From positions 17,517-81,516 of the forward strand of contig NZ_JNZD01000046.1 of NCBI RefSeq assembly GCF_000725495.1: 64,000 nucleotides of DNA, in the 5' to 3' direction. This document shows, piece by piece, positions 10,481 to 19,882 of the stretch (the stretch's first letter is position 1; every line of letters starts with the position of its first letter). The notes beneath the pieces are model-generated. The model saw nothing but the letters and a program-made list of their open reading frames with translations. It did no database searches and was not told the DNA's origin. The position numbers and the translations under genes are program-made. Origin of the DNA: Streptomyces aureus (GTDB lineage Bacteria > Actinomycetota > Actinomycetes > Streptomycetales > Streptomycetaceae).

Positions 10481-11467
10481 TTACTCCGCCGCTCGCAGGT
10501 CGAGGCCGATGTCGAGGATCGGGGAGGAGTGCGTGAGCGCGCCCACCGCCAGGAAGTCGACGCCCGTCTTCGCGTAGGCCTCGGCGTTTTCGAGGGTGAG
10601 GCGGCCGGACGCCTCGAGCAGGGCGCGGCCGGCGACGAGGGCGACCGCCTCCTCGCACTCGACGGGCGTGAAGTTGTCCAGCAGGATCAGGTCGGCGCCC
10701 GCGTCCACGACGTCCCGCAGCTGGTGCAGGGTGTCGACCTCGACCTCGACCGGGACCTCCGGGAACATCTCCCGTACGGCCTTGAAGGCCTCGGCCACGC
10801 CGCCGGCGGCGACCACGTGGTTGTCCTTGACCAGCGCGGCGTCCGAAAGTGACATGCGGTGGTTGACACCGCCGCCGCAGCGCACCGCGAACTTCTCCAG
10901 GGAACGCAGGCCCGGCGTGGTCTTGCGGGTGTCGCGCACCCGCGTCTCGGTGCCCTCCAGGGCGTCCGCCCACGCGCGCGTGGCGGTCGCGATGCCGGAC
11001 AGGCGGCACAGCAGGTTGAGGGCACTGCGCTCGGCGGTCAGCAGGTCGCGGGTGCGGGTGGTGACGCTCAGCAGCTTCTGGCCGGCCTCGACCAGGTCGC
11101 CGTCCTCGACGTGCCGCTCGACCTCGAACTCGTCGGTGCAGACCACCGACAGGACGGCCTCGGCGACGCGCAGGCCCGCGACGACGCCCGCGTCCCGGGC
11201 GGTGAAGTCCCCGGTGGAGACGGCGTCCTCGGGGATGGTCGCGACCGTCGTCACGTCCACGCCGTGGTCGAGGTCCTCCTGGATCGCCACGTTGGCGATG
11301 TCCTCGACCTCGAGGGGGTCGAGGCCGGCGTCGGCGAGGAGTTCGGCCAGAGCGGGATCGAGGCCGCACTCCATGTACTCCTCGTCCGTGTCTGCGCCGC
11401 AGCCGCAGCCGTCGCCGCAGCCGCCGCTCTCGGCGAGGGGAAGGTCCTGGGTGCTCACTTCGGTCAC
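10481..11467 (-). CDS. nadC: Nicotinate-nucleotide pyrophosphorylase (carboxylating)
   Basis: Quinolinate phosphoribosyltransferase making NaMN in de novo NAD synthesis. 328 residues from the GTG at 11467, which overlaps the nadB stop as GTGA; a second GTG at 11458 is possible. An unusual N-terminal Cys/Gly-rich stretch (GGCGDGCGCG, about 17-26) precedes the usual start of the fold near residue 40. Family motifs include TRKTTPGLR, GGGVNHR with LVKDNH, and the C-terminal VDFLAVGALTHS. The Cys-rich extension is not part of the standard NadC fold and may bind metal. Confidence 0.95.
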   Translation of the reverse strand: MTEVSTQDLPLAESGGCGDGCGCGADTDEEYMECGLDPALAELLADAGLDPLEVEDIANVAIQEDLDHGVDVTTVATIPEDAVSTGDFTARDAGVVAGLRVAEAVLSVVCTDEFEVERHVEDGDLVEAGQKLLSVTTRTRDLLTAERSALNLLCRLSGIATATRAWADALEGTETRVRDTRKTTPGLRSLEKFAVRCGGGVNHRMSLSDAALVKDNHVVAAGGVAEAFKAVREMFPEVPVEVEVDTLHQLRDVVDAGADLILLDNFTPVECEEAVALVAGRALLEASGRLTLENAEAYAKTGVDFLAVGALTHSSPILDIGLDLRAAE

Positions 11468-13233
11468 TGCTCCTGGGGACGGGACGAGGGCGCCGCTTGG
11501 GGCTGCCCGGATGTCGGGGGGAAGTCTGCGGTATCGGTGGTGCGCACGGCGAGGGTCCGGTCGGGATTCAGCCGTACGACGATGTGGCGGCGCCACCGTT
11601 CGTCGTCCCGGCCGGCGTGGTCCTCGCGCCAGTGGCAGCCCCGGGTCTCCTCGCGCAGCTGGGCGGCGGCGACCAGGACGCGGGCCACGCACAGCAGGTT
11701 GGTGGCCTCCCAGGTGTCGACGCCGGGCTCGGAGGTCTTGCCGTTCTCGTCGAGGGCGTCCCGGGCGTCGGTGTGCAGCCGCTGGAGCTGCTCGGCCGCG
11801 GTCCGCAGGGAGTCGGCGGAGCGCAGCACACCGGCGCCCGCGGTCATGATCCGCTGGACCGCGAAGCGGGTCTCGGGGGCGAGCAGCGGGTGCGCGGGCG
11901 TCTCGGGGTGCGGGACGGGCCGGGGCACGCGCGCGTGCAGGGCGTCCTCGGCATGGCTCCCGGCGATGTCGGCGGCGATGCGCTCGGCGTAGACGAGGCC
12001 TTCCAGCAGCGAGTTGGAGGCCAGCCGGTTGGCGCCGTGGACGCCCGTGCAGGCGACCTCGCCGCACGCGTACAGGCCGGGGACGGTGGTGCGGCCCCGG
12101 GCGTCGGTGCGCACGCCGCCGGAGGCGTAGTGGGCGGCCGGGGCGACCGGGACGGGCTCGGTCACCGGGTCGATGCCGTGGGCGCGGCAGGCGGCGAGGA
12201 TCGTGGGGAAGCGGTGCTCCCACATGGCGGCGCCGAAGTGCCGGGCGTCGAGGAACATGTGCTCGGCGTCCTGCTCCAGCATGCGGCGGGTGATGCCCTT
12301 GGCGACGATGTCCCGGGGCGCCAGCTCGGCCAGCTCGTGCTGTCCCAGCATGAAGCGCACGCCGTCCGCGTCGACCAGGTGGGCGCCCTCGCCCCGTACC
12401 GCCTCGGAGACCAGCGGCTGCTGGCCCTCCGCGTCGGCGCCGAGGAAGAGCACGGTCGGGTGGAACTGGACGAATTCGAGGTCGGAGACCTCGGCTCCCG
12501 CGCGCAGGGCGAGGGCCACGCCGTCGCCGGTGGAGACGGACGGGTTGGTGGTCGCGGAGAACACCTGGCCCATGCCGCCGGTCGCGAGGACCACGGCGGG
12601 GGCGTGGACGGCCCCCACGCCGTCGTGCTGGCCCTCTCCCATGACGTGCAGGGTCACGCCCGCGGCGCGGCCCTCCGCATCCGTCAGGAGGTCCAGGACG
12701 AGGGCGTTCTCGACGGTGCGCAGACCGCGGGCGCGGACCGCCTCGACCAGGGCCCGGGAGATCTCGGCGCCGGTCGCGTCGCCGCCCGCGTGGGCGATGC
12801 GGCGACGGTGGTGGCCGCCCTCGCGGGTGAGTTCGAGGCCGCCCTCGGAGGACTCGTCGAAGTGGGCGCCGGTCGCGATGAGCCGGCGCACCGCGTCGGG
12901 GCCCTCGGTGACGAGGATGCGCACGGCCTCCTCGTCGCACAGGCCCGCGCCGGCGACGAGGGTGTCGTCCAGGTGCTGCTCGGGGGTGTCGCCCTCGCCG
13001 AGGGCCGCCGCGACGCCGCCCTGGGCCCAGCGGGTGGAACCGTCGTCCAGGCGGGCCTTGGTGACCACGATGGTCCGCAGTCCCGCGGCCTCGCAGCGCA
13101 GGGCCGCGGTGAGCCCGGCGACGCCGGAGCCGACGACCACGACGTCCGCGGTCAGGGCCCAGCCGGGGGCGGGCGCGTGCAGGCGTATGCCGGTGCCAGT
13201 GGCGGTGTCTGAACCTGTGCCATTGCCGGTCAC
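11464..13233 (-). CDS. nadB: L-aspartate oxidase
   Basis: FAD-dependent oxidation of L-aspartate to iminoaspartate, which NadA condenses to quinolinate. 589 residues; FAD-binding [11 protein letters not shown] near 36-46, [12 protein letters not shown] near 66-77, the active-site region around HTHRRR-like [13 protein letters not shown] near 140, and the C-terminal helical domain. The GTG at 13233 overlaps the panC stop (GTGA). nadA is not in this window. The C-terminus carries a Pro/Gln-rich tail of about 20 residues beyond the conserved domain. Confidence 0.96.
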   Translation of the reverse strand: MTGNGTGSDTATGTGIRLHAPAPGWALTADVVVVGSGVAGLTAALRCEAAGLRTIVVTKARLDDGSTRWAQGGVAAALGEGDTPEQHLDDTLVAGAGLCDEEAVRILVTEGPDAVRRLIATGAHFDESSEGGLELTREGGHHRRRIAHAGGDATGAEISRALVEAVRARGLRTVENALVLDLLTDAEGRAAGVTLHVMGEGQHDGVGAVHAPAVVLATGGMGQVFSATTNPSVSTGDGVALALRAGAEVSDLEFVQFHPTVLFLGADAEGQQPLVSEAVRGEGAHLVDADGVRFMLGQHELAELAPRDIVAKGITRRMLEQDAEHMFLDARHFGAAMWEHRFPTILAACRAHGIDPVTEPVPVAPAAHYASGGVRTDARGRTTVPGLYACGEVACTGVHGANRLASNSLLEGLVYAERIAADIAGSHAEDALHARVPRPVPHPETPAHPLLAPETRFAVQRIMTAGAGVLRSADSLRTAAEQLQRLHTDARDALDENGKTSEPGVDTWEATNLLCVARVLVAAAQLREETRGCHWREDHAGRDDERWRRHIVVRLNPDRTLAVRTTDTADFPPTSGQPQAAPSSRPQEQ

Positions 13234-14222
13234 GAGGCGGCTCCGAAGGTGAGGGGAAGGTTGTCGATCAGCCGGGTCGTCCCGACCCGGGCGGCGACGG
13301 CGAGGACCGCCTCGCCGGTGAAGTCGTCCGGGATCTCGGTGAAGTCGTCCGGGTCGACGAGAGCGAGATAGTCCAGGACGAGCGGCGGCTTCAGGCGGGC
13401 CGCCTCGTCGAGGACGAGCCGGGCCGCGGAGCGGACGCCGCCGGGCCAGCCGGGGACGGCCTTGGCGACTGCGTGCGCGTCGGCCGCCGCCCGCGACTCG
13501 CCTATGGCGCTGAGGGCCTCGGCGCGCTCGCGGGTGGCGGGCACCTCAAGGGCCCGCGCGCGCAGCGCCTCCTGGGCGGCGTGCCGGTCGCGGCCGGCGA
13601 ACAGGGCCTGGGAGAGGGCGAGCGCGGTGCGCCGCTCCTCGGCCGAGAGGTAGCGGTTGCGGCTGGAGAGGGCGAGCCCGTCCTCCTCGCGCACGGTGGG
13701 GACGCCGAGGATCTCCACGCCGAAGTTCAGGTCGCGCACCATGCGCTTGATCAGGGCCAGCTGCTGGGCGTCCTTCTGCCCGTAGAGCGCCACGTCGGGC
13801 CGGGTCAGGTGCAGCAGCTTGGCGACGACGGTGAGCATGCCGTCGAAGTGACCGGGCCGCACGGAGCCTTCCAGGCGCTCGCCCATCGGTCCCGCGGAGA
13901 TGCGGACCTGGGGCTCGCCGCCGGGGTAGACCTCGTCGACGGCGGGGGCGAACACGACGTCCGCGCCCGCCTGTTCGGCGATCTTCAGGTCGGCTTCCAG
14001 GGTGCGCGGGTAGCGGTCGAGGTCCTCGCCCTGCCCGAACTGGAGGGGGTTCACGAAGACGGTGACGACCACCTCGCCCGCCTCTCCCGCGATCTCGCGG
14101 GCGGTGCGGACCAGCGTGGCGTGGCCCTCGTGGAGGGCACCCATGGTCATCACGACGGCTCTGCGGCCGGAGCGGGAGCGCGCGGCGAGTTCGCCGGCGG
14201 TACGCAGCAGGCTGGTGGTCAT
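13230..14222 (-). CDS. panC: Pantothenate synthetase
   Basis: Ligates pantoate and β-alanine with ATP. 330 residues, longer than the ~285 typical, mainly through an Ala-rich stretch near 215-275. The nucleotidyltransferase HIGH-type motif appears as MGALHEGH (about 28-35), with [15 protein letters not shown] and the KMSKS-equivalent SSRNRYLS. The ATG at 14222 overlaps the stop of the DUF2520 gene (ATGA), and its own stop overlaps nadB. This strongly suggests translational coupling. Confidence 0.95.
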   Translation of the reverse strand: MTTSLLRTAGELAARSRSGRRAVVMTMGALHEGHATLVRTAREIAGEAGEVVVTVFVNPLQFGQGEDLDRYPRTLEADLKIAEQAGADVVFAPAVDEVYPGGEPQVRISAGPMGERLEGSVRPGHFDGMLTVVAKLLHLTRPDVALYGQKDAQQLALIKRMVRDLNFGVEILGVPTVREEDGLALSSRNRYLSAEERRTALALSQALFAGRDRHAAQEALRARALEVPATRERAEALSAIGESRAAADAHAVAKAVPGWPGGVRSAARLVLDEAARLKPPLVLDYLALVDPDDFTEIPDDFTGEAVLAVAARVGTTRLIDNLPLTFGAAS

Positions 14223-15157
14223 CGGGTGTCTCCCTCGGTCCCCTGGGTCGCGTCCGTCCCGGCGGCGAGTACTCCCAGGAGGTCCTCGGCGAGTTCCGGC
14301 TTGAGCAGTCCGTGGGCGAGCGCGCGGTCGGCGGTGGCCCGGGCCATCGCCAGATAGCCGGCGACCGTCGCGGGGGCGTGTCGGCGCAGTTCGGCCACGT
14401 GCGCGGCGACGGTGCCCGCGTCCCCGCGCGCGACGGGTCCGGTCAGGGCCGCGTCGCCCGACCTGAGGGCGTTGTCCAGGGCGGCGCCGAGGAGCGGGCC
14501 GAGCATGCGGTCGGGGGCCTCGACACCGGCGGTGCGCAGCAGTTCCATCGACTCGGCGACCAGGGTCACCAGGTGGTTGGCGCCGAGCGCGAGGGCCGCG
14601 TGGTAGAGCGGCCTGGACTCCTCGGCGATCCACTCGGGCTCGCCGCCCATCTCGATCACCAGGGCCTCGGCGGCCAGCCGCAGCTGTTCGGGGGCGGTGA
14701 CCCCGAAGGAGCATCCGACGAGCCGCTGGACGTCCACGGCGGTGCCGGTGAACGTCATCGCGGGGTGCAGGGCCAGCGGCAGCGCGCCCGCCCTGAGGGC
14801 CGGTTCGAGCACGCGCGCGCCGTACCGTCCGGAGGTGTGCACGAGCAGCTGTCCCGGCCGGACGGCGCCCGTCTCGGCGAGTCCTTCGACGAGCCCGGGG
14901 AGCGCGTCGTCCGGGACGGTCAGCAGGACGAGGTCGGCGCGCTCCAGGACCTCCGCCGGGGACACCAGCGGTACGTCGGGCAGGAGCTGGGCCGCGCGCC
15001 GCCGGGAGGCGTCGGAGACGCCGGAGACGGCCACCGGGCGGTGTCCGGCGAGCTGGAGCGCGGCGGCGAGCGCGGGTCCGACACGGCCGGCGCCGACGAC
15101 GCCGACGGTCAGCCGCGCGGGGCGGTCCTTGGGCTCTGGCTGGGGATGTGTACTCAC
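14219..15157 (-). CDS. Rossmann-like and DUF2520 domain protein (candidate ketopantoate reductase)
   Basis: 312-residue NAD(P)-dependent oxidoreductase-like protein. The Rossmann dinucleotide motif [16 protein letters not shown] (about 18-33) starts the fold. LVLLTVPDD and LALHPAMTF are typical of the DUF2520 family, and the C-terminal helical domain has the conserved [13 protein letters not shown]. It is the first gene of the operon and overlaps panC by 4 bp. Ketopantoate reductase would complete pantoate supply to PanC, so that role is attractive, but it is inference. GTG start at 15157 with GGAAGG upstream. Confidence 0.85.
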   Translation of the reverse strand: MSTHPQPEPKDRPARLTVGVVGAGRVGPALAAALQLAGHRPVAVSGVSDASRRRAAQLLPDVPLVSPAEVLERADLVLLTVPDDALPGLVEGLAETGAVRPGQLLVHTSGRYGARVLEPALRAGALPLALHPAMTFTGTAVDVQRLVGCSFGVTAPEQLRLAAEALVIEMGGEPEWIAEESRPLYHAALALGANHLVTLVAESMELLRTAGVEAPDRMLGPLLGAALDNALRSGDAALTGPVARGDAGTVAAHVAELRRHAPATVAGYLAMARATADRALAHGLLKPELAEDLLGVLAAGTDATQGTEGDTR

Positions 15158-15283
15158 TCGACGGCGGCCTTCCGTTCCAGTCCGCTCGGGGTACCGGACG
15201 ATTTCTCGTCATGTTAACGCGATTGGCCAAAGGGCCGTTCGTCATCCACAGGCTGTGGGTTCCCGCGGGCCGCCCGGACCGCC

Positions 15284-15327
15284 CGTGCGTCGGCCGTGCG
15301 CCGGCCGTGCCTCGGCCCTGCGTCGGC
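15284..15327. repeat. Four tandem 11-bp repeats
   Basis: Units CGTGCGTCGGC, CGTGCGCCGGC, CGTGCCTCGGC and CCTGCGTCGGC follow each other exactly between the divergent DUF2520 and PLP-lyase genes. A palindrome CCACAG-G-CTGTGG lies just left at 15246-15258. Function unknown. Confidence 0.7.
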
Positions 15328-15410
15328 CGTGCGGGGCGGGATCGGCGCAGGTCACGGCGGGCGCGGATTTCGGGGTGACCTGGAGGGGCGGCTCGGGCCA
15401 TGATCCTGGG

Positions 15411-16622
15411 ATGAGCGATACGGCGGCACGGAGCGGGACGGAACCCGCGGAGCGGGACGGACGGGAGACGGCGGAGCTGTCCCCCAAGGAGCGGTTCGAG
15501 CGGCGCGCGGCGGCCTGGAAGGCGGCCGGACGGGTCCTGTGGCGGCCCGGCTACCAGCTGACCCTGCGCGAACGGCTGGACTGGCTGAGCGAGGGCGCCG
15601 GCGCGGTGGCCGACCTCGACGAGCGGGTCGACATGTACGGCGACGGGCTCGTGGAGACCCTGGAGGAGCGGGTCGCCGAGCTGCTCGGCACGGAGGCGGC
15701 GGTCTTCTTCCCCACCGGGACCATGGCCCAGCAGGTCGCGCTGCGCTGCTGGGCGGGCCGGACCGGCGACCCGACCGTGGCCCTGCACGCCCTCAACCAT
15801 CCCGAGGTCCATGAACGGCAGGCGTTCAGCCAGGTCAGCGGTCTGCGCCCGGTCCGGCTGACCGGCGAGCCCCGGATGCCGACCGCCGACGAGGTACGGG
15901 ACTTCCCCGAGCCGTTCGGGGCACTGCTGCTGGAGCTGCCGCTCCGGGACGCCGGTTTCGTCCTGCCCACCTGGGAGGAGCTCACCGAGGTCGTCGAGGC
16001 GGCCCGGGAACGCGACGCGGTGGTCCACATCGACGGGGCCCGCCTGTGGGAGTGCACCCCGCACTTCGGCCGCTCCCTGGCGGAGATCGCCGGCCTCGCG
16101 GACAGCGTGTACGTCTCGTTCTACAAGTCCCTGGGCGGTTTCGGCGGGGCCGCCGTCGCCGGGCCGAGAACGCTCGTGGACGAGGCGAAGACCTGGCGGC
16201 ACCGCTACGGCGGCATGATCATCCAGCAGTTCCCGACCGTCCTGTCCGCGCTGATCGGCCTGGAGCGGGAGCTGCCCCGGCTGCCCGAGTACGTCGCCCA
16301 CGCGCGCGTGGTGGCCGGCGCCCTGCGCGAGGGCTTCGCCGAGGCGGGCGTCCCCTGGGCCCGGGTGTTCCCGGAGGAGCCGCACACGCACCAGTTCCAG
16401 GTCTGGCTGCCCTACGAGCCCGAGGTGCTCGGGGACGCGGCGCTGCGGCACGTCGAGGAGACGAAGGCCGGTCTGTTCGCCCAGGGCTGGAACCGGGGCG
16501 GCCCGGGGCTGTCGTACACCGAGGTCACGGTGGCCGGGCCGGGGCTGGAGTGGTCGGCGGACGACGTGAGGGCCGCTGTGCGGGACTTCGTGGGGGTGCT
16601 GCCGGGGCGGACGGGCGCGTAG
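15411..16622 (+). CDS. PLP-dependent β-eliminating lyase / threonine-aldolase-like enzyme
   Basis: 403-residue fold-type-I PLP enzyme. [21 protein letters not shown] and [16 protein letters not shown] are typical of the threonine aldolase group, the cofactor aspartate sits in [10 protein letters not shown], and the Schiff-base lysine is in [11 protein letters not shown] near 245. Substrate cannot be read from sequence: low-specificity L-threonine aldolase or another β-eliminating lyase are options. ATG at 15411. The gene ends in TAGGGGCTGTCCGG, matching the stop-codon end of the dispersed element (see findings). Three direct repeats of GTCCGGCG(A/G)G(A/G)GCTGGGC type follow at 16628-16709. 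Confidence 0.88.
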   Translation: MSDTAARSGTEPAERDGRETAELSPKERFERRAAAWKAAGRVLWRPGYQLTLRERLDWLSEGAGAVADLDERVDMYGDGLVETLEERVAELLGTEAAVFFPTGTMAQQVALRCWAGRTGDPTVALHALNHPEVHERQAFSQVSGLRPVRLTGEPRMPTADEVRDFPEPFGALLLELPLRDAGFVLPTWEELTEVVEAARERDAVVHIDGARLWECTPHFGRSLAEIAGLADSVYVSFYKSLGGFGGAAVAGPRTLVDEAKTWRHRYGGMIIQQFPTVLSALIGLERELPRLPEYVAHARVVAGALREGFAEAGVPWARVFPEEPHTHQFQVWLPYEPEVLGDAALRHVEETKAGLFAQGWNRGGPGLSYTEVTVAGPGLEWSADDVRAAVRDFVGVLPGRTGA

Positions 16623-16752
16623 GGGCTGTCCGGCGGGGGCTGGGCGGGGGCGCCGCGGGGCCCCCTGTCCGGCGAGGGCTGGGCACACCCCGTCCGGCGG
16701 GAGCTGGGCGGGGTCGTCGCGGGCCGCGTGGGCTCGGTGGGCGGGTCGCGCC

Positions 16753-16965
16753 TCAGTGGGCGGGCCGTCGGCCGTGCAGCAGGCGGCTCAGTGCGCCGCG
16801 CAGTCGGCCGGTCGCCGGCCGGCCGGCCAGCACGGCCCGGAACCGGCGGTAGTCGCGCAGTGCCCTCGCGGTCTCCCAGTCGTGGCTGCCTGGAGCCGGA
16901 GGGGCGGCCTCCCCGTGCTGCGCGGCCCGGTAGCCGTCCAGGAGGTACTGCTGGGTGATGCTCAT
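16753..16965 (-). CDS. Small hypothetical protein
   Basis: 70 residues, [16 protein letters not shown] at the start, then [18 protein letters not shown] and a basic C-terminus ([14 protein letters not shown]). Probably helical and soluble, with no recognised domain. AGGGGA sits 7 bases before the ATG at 16965. It is divergent from the DUF5937-ArsR regulator and shares with it the palindrome-containing intergenic region, so it is a likely target of that regulator (inference). Confidence 0.7.
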   Translation of the reverse strand: MSITQQYLLDGYRAAQHGEAAPPAPGSHDWETARALRDYRRFRAVLAGRPATGRLRGALSRLLHGRRPAH

Positions 16966-17046
16966 GACCGATCCCCTCTCGGGACGAGGGCCAGGGTCCG
17001 AGGGAGCCCCGCGAGACGCCCCGGTCGTCCCAGGTTGCGCCTGATC

Positions 17047-17099
17047 ACAGCGGCTGTCGCTCCGATTGACGGCCGCCGTCAATCGGCGGCGGCCGCTGT
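17047..17099. promoter_or_regulatory. Nested palindromic operator between the small gene and the ArsR-type regulator
   Basis: A perfect 12-bp-arm palindrome with a single central base spans 17062-17086 (arm CCGATTGACGGC). It is bracketed by a second inverted pair ACAGCGG (17047-17053) / CCGCTGT (17093-17099). TTGAC-to-GTCAA symmetry is common for ArsR-type sites. It lies 39 bp upstream of the regulator start and about 100 bp from the divergent gene, which suits a site controlling both. Confidence 0.65.
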
Positions 17100-17124
17100 C
17101 CGTGGCGGGGTGCACCATGGGGGC

Positions 17125-18231
17125 ATGAGCGTGCGCATCGACATCGGCGGGCTGCGGCCGGAGCGGATCGCCGTCGTGCCCTCCCCGCTGGCCGAGCTGG
17201 GGATGGCCCTGCACGCGCTGGCGGAGCCCGGGCACCACCCCGGGCTGCAGGGCTGGGCGGCGGGGGTGACCGCCGGGCTCGATCCCCATCTCGCGGACCG
17301 GATGTGCGAGGCGGACTTCCTGTGGCGCACGACGTTCTCGGACCTGTTCCTGCCGTGCGCCGGCATTCCGGGCGGGGCCTCGCTGCCCGGCGGCACGCTC
17401 GCCGAGGACCTCGACCTGCTGGACAAACTCACGGACGAGCAGTTCGTGGACGCGGCCCTGGAGTTCACCTGCGCGCTGGCGTACGGCTCCGAGGGGCCGC
17501 ACGCCCTGTCCGACCCCGAGGTGCGGCGGCGGGCGGTGGACCTGGCCGCCTCGCGCGGGCCGCAGCAGACGCGGTTCACCGAGCGGCTGCTGGTCGACCC
17601 GCCGGGTGTGCGGGCCTGGCTGCGGCAGTTCCTGGAGGACTGCGACGAGGCCTTCTTCGCCGAGACCTGGTCCCGGCTGCGCCACCCGCTGGCCGCGGAG
17701 GCCCGTCACAAGACGGACCTGCTCCGGCACAAGGGCCTGGCCGAGGCGCTGGCCTCCGTCTCCTCCGCCCTCTCCCTGGACGAGACGGCCCGGATCATCA
17801 CCGTCGACAAGCTGACCGAGGGAAGCACCGTCACGGCCGACGGCGGGCTGCTCCTCGTCCCCACCAGCCTCGGCCGCCCGCACCTGATGGTGCTCCACCG
17901 CTACCGCTGGCAGCCCGTGCTGCACTACCCCGTCAGTTCCCCCGAGCTCTCCGCTCCGCCCTCCGTGGAGCAGCTCACCCTGCGGATGACCGCGCTGTCC
18001 CACCCGGTGCGGATGCGCATCTGCCGTCACCTGGCCCGCAGCGCGTACACCACCGGCGAGCTGGCCCAGGTGCACGGCATGACCGCGCCGGAGATATCCC
18101 GGCACCTGAGCGTGCTGAAGAAGGCGGGCCTGATCACCACGCGCCGCCGCGGCCGGTACGTGCTGCACCAGCTCGACGTGGGCGTCGTGGCACGGCTGGG
18201 CAGCGACTTCCTGGAGGGGTTGCTGCGCTGA
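17125..18231 (+). CDS. DUF5937 / ArsR-family winged-helix transcriptional regulator
   Basis: 368 residues. The N-terminal ~250 residues match the DUF5937 type found in actinobacterial regulators. The C-terminal winged helix-turn-helix (about 280-360) has ALSHPVRMRICRHLA, YTTGELAQVHGMTAPEISRHLSVLKKAGLI and a wing TTRRRGRYVLHQL, the ArsR pattern without obvious metal-site cysteines. ATG at 17125, preceded by GTGGGGGC. The long sensory domain suggests a ligand other than a metal. An adjacent large palindrome probably mediates autoregulation. Confidence 0.85.
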   Translation: MSVRIDIGGLRPERIAVVPSPLAELGMALHALAEPGHHPGLQGWAAGVTAGLDPHLADRMCEADFLWRTTFSDLFLPCAGIPGGASLPGGTLAEDLDLLDKLTDEQFVDAALEFTCALAYGSEGPHALSDPEVRRRAVDLAASRGPQQTRFTERLLVDPPGVRAWLRQFLEDCDEAFFAETWSRLRHPLAAEARHKTDLLRHKGLAEALASVSSALSLDETARIITVDKLTEGSTVTADGGLLLVPTSLGRPHLMVLHRYRWQPVLHYPVSSPELSAPPSVEQLTLRMTALSHPVRMRICRHLARSAYTTGELAQVHGMTAPEISRHLSVLKKAGLITTRRRGRYVLHQLDVGVVARLGSDFLEGLLR

Positions 18232-18261
18232 CACACGTGGTCGGCTCGGGTGGTGGGTGGG

Positions 18262-18352
18262 TCGGGGCCGTGCCGGTGCATCAGCCCGTCGCCGTCGGAC
18301 GGAGATGTGGACGTTAGTGGCGACGGGCATCGATGTACCGGCACGGCCCCGA
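18262..18352. repeat. Long imperfect inverted repeat between convergent genes
   Basis: Arms of about 32-34 bp (18262-18293 and 18319-18352) match at nearly all positions, leaving a 25-bp loop. It lies between the convergent DUF5937 and TmrB-like genes and could act as a two-way terminator. It lacks U-tracts and is longer than a typical terminator, so it may instead be a small mobile-element remnant. Confidence 0.65.
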
Positions 18353-18434
18353 GCGGAGCGGCCCCTCGTGTGCGTCGCCGGGTGCGGGTGCTTCGGGGTG
18401 GCGGCCGTGGCTCGCGCGGAAATCCGCGGCCGGC

Positions 18435-19067
18435 TCAATCGAAGCGGATGTGGCGCATGCTCGTGGTCGTCCGTCGTAGGCGGCCGCGCAGGGCTCCGTC
18501 CCGGTTCGGGGCGAGCGTCAGGCCGGCGAGGACGGCGATCCGGTCGGCGGTCCTGGCGACCGTGGTCCGGTCGGTCCACAGGTGCTCGGCGAACTCCGGT
18601 TCCCGCAGCCGCTCCAGACAGTGGTCCAGCTGTCCCACGGCCCAGCTCTCGCGCCGCAACGGGGTGTCCTTGCCGGCGACCCGCCCCACGAGGTGCCCGA
18701 ATCCGCGTTCGCGCAGCCTGCGCAGGACCGTCTCGCGCTCCGCCAGCAGCGTGAAGTGCCGTACGTCGTGGCCGAGTTCACGCAGGCGCCCGACCGTCTC
18801 CCCGAAGTAGACGGGGTTCGTGACGGTCATGGGGGCGATGACGACCCCGTCCCGCTGGGCGAGCGCGAGGTCGAGCACCTCGACCACTCCCTGCCGCCAG
18901 GACACCAAGTCCTGGAAATCGCCTCGGAGTTCGGGTGGGAGCATGCGGTGCAGGCCGAACCCGGCGTGTTCCGGGTCGCAGACGACACTGCCGGGCAGCC
19001 GGCGCCGGATCTCGTGTGCGGTCTGTGTCTTGCCGCCCCCGAAGGGCCCGTTGATCCACAGGAGCAT
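18435..19067 (-). CDS. TmrB-like AAA ATPase (tunicamycin-resistance protein family)
   Basis: 210 residues with an N-terminal P-loop MLLWINGPFGGGKTQTAHEIRRRL (Walker A GPFGGGKT at about 7-14). The pattern CDPEHAGFGLHRMLP, APMTVTNPVYFGETVGRL, HFTLLAERETVLRRLRERG, AVGQLDHCLERL and a C-terminal MRHIR match Bacillus TmrB closely as I remember it. TmrB binds and sequesters tunicamycin. Here it could give resistance to nucleoside antibiotics, but AAA kinase-like homologues of other function exist. ATG at 19067. Confidence 0.85.
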   Translation of the reverse strand: MLLWINGPFGGGKTQTAHEIRRRLPGSVVCDPEHAGFGLHRMLPPELRGDFQDLVSWRQGVVEVLDLALAQRDGVVIAPMTVTNPVYFGETVGRLRELGHDVRHFTLLAERETVLRRLRERGFGHLVGRVAGKDTPLRRESWAVGQLDHCLERLREPEFAEHLWTDRTTVARTADRIAVLAGLTLAPNRDGALRGRLRRTTTSMRHIRFD

Positions 19068-19123
19068 GCGCAGACCCTAGTGCGCGCCGGTCACGTCCCG
19101 GTCACGCCCGGCCCGCCCTCGTA

Positions 19124-19795
19124 TCAGCCGAGGCCGCCCGCCCTGACGAGCCCCGTCTCATAGGCGAGGACGACCACCTGGACGCGGTCGCGCAGCCCCA
19201 GCTTGGTGAGGATGCGCCCCACATGGGTCTTCACGGTGGCCTCCGAAAGGACGAGGCGGGCCGCGATCTCCCCGTTCGACAGCCCCTGCGCGACCAGGAT
19301 CATGACCTCGCGCTCGCGGTCGGTGAGCCGCTCCAGACCCTTGTGCTGGGGCTCCTTGCCGGCGTTGGGCAGCAGCGGCGCGAACCGGTCGAGGAGGCGC
19401 CGGGTGGTCGACGGGGCGACCACCGCGTCACCACTGTGCACGGAGCGGATCGCGGCGAGCAGCTCGCCCGGGGGCACGTCCTTGAGCATGAAGCCGGAGG
19501 CGCCCGCCTTCAGCCCGGAGAACGCGTACTCGTCGAGGTCGAAGGTGGTGAGGATCAGCACCTTCGGCGGGTTCGGGTCCGAGCAGATGCGGCGGGTGGT
19601 CTCCACGCCGTCGAGCTTCGGCATGCGGACGTCCATCAGGACCACGTCGACCGCGGTGGCGCTCAGCACCTGCAGGGCCTCGACGCCGTCGCCCGCCTCC
19701 GCCACGACCTCCATGTCCGGCTGGGCGGCCAGCACCATCCGGAAGCCGGTGCGCAGCAGCACCTGGTCGTCGACGAGCATCACGCGGATCGCCAT
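19124..19795 (-). CDS. NarL/FixJ-family two-component response regulator
   Basis: Receiver domain with DD (VDDQ), phosphoacceptor Asp in VVLMDVRMP near 54 and the conserved Lys in FMLKDVPPGE near 104. A LuxR-type helix-turn-helix lies at the C-terminus (LTDREREVMILVAQGLSNGEIA, then TVKTHVGRILTKLGLRDR). I chose the ATG at 19795 (MAIRVML) over 19810 because AAAGG lies at suitable distance. The paired histidine kinase is 87 bp upstream on the same strand. Confidence 0.95.
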   Translation of the reverse strand: MAIRVMLVDDQVLLRTGFRMVLAAQPDMEVVAEAGDGVEALQVLSATAVDVVLMDVRMPKLDGVETTRRICSDPNPPKVLILTTFDLDEYAFSGLKAGASGFMLKDVPPGELLAAIRSVHSGDAVVAPSTTRRLLDRFAPLLPNAGKEPQHKGLERLTDREREVMILVAQGLSNGEIAARLVLSEATVKTHVGRILTKLGLRDRVQVVVLAYETGLVRAGGLG

Positions 19796-19882
19796 CGGGG
19801 GGCCTTTCACTTCGTCGGACCGGTCGTCGCGACCGGGTGCGTACGGGCCGGCCGGTCGCGGGGACCGGGGTGTGTACAGGTG

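Noticed and set aside
15209..15231. Promoter of the DUF2520 operon (TTGGCC and TAACAT)
   Set aside because: The hexamers are only about 8 bp apart on the minus strand, which is not a usable spacing.
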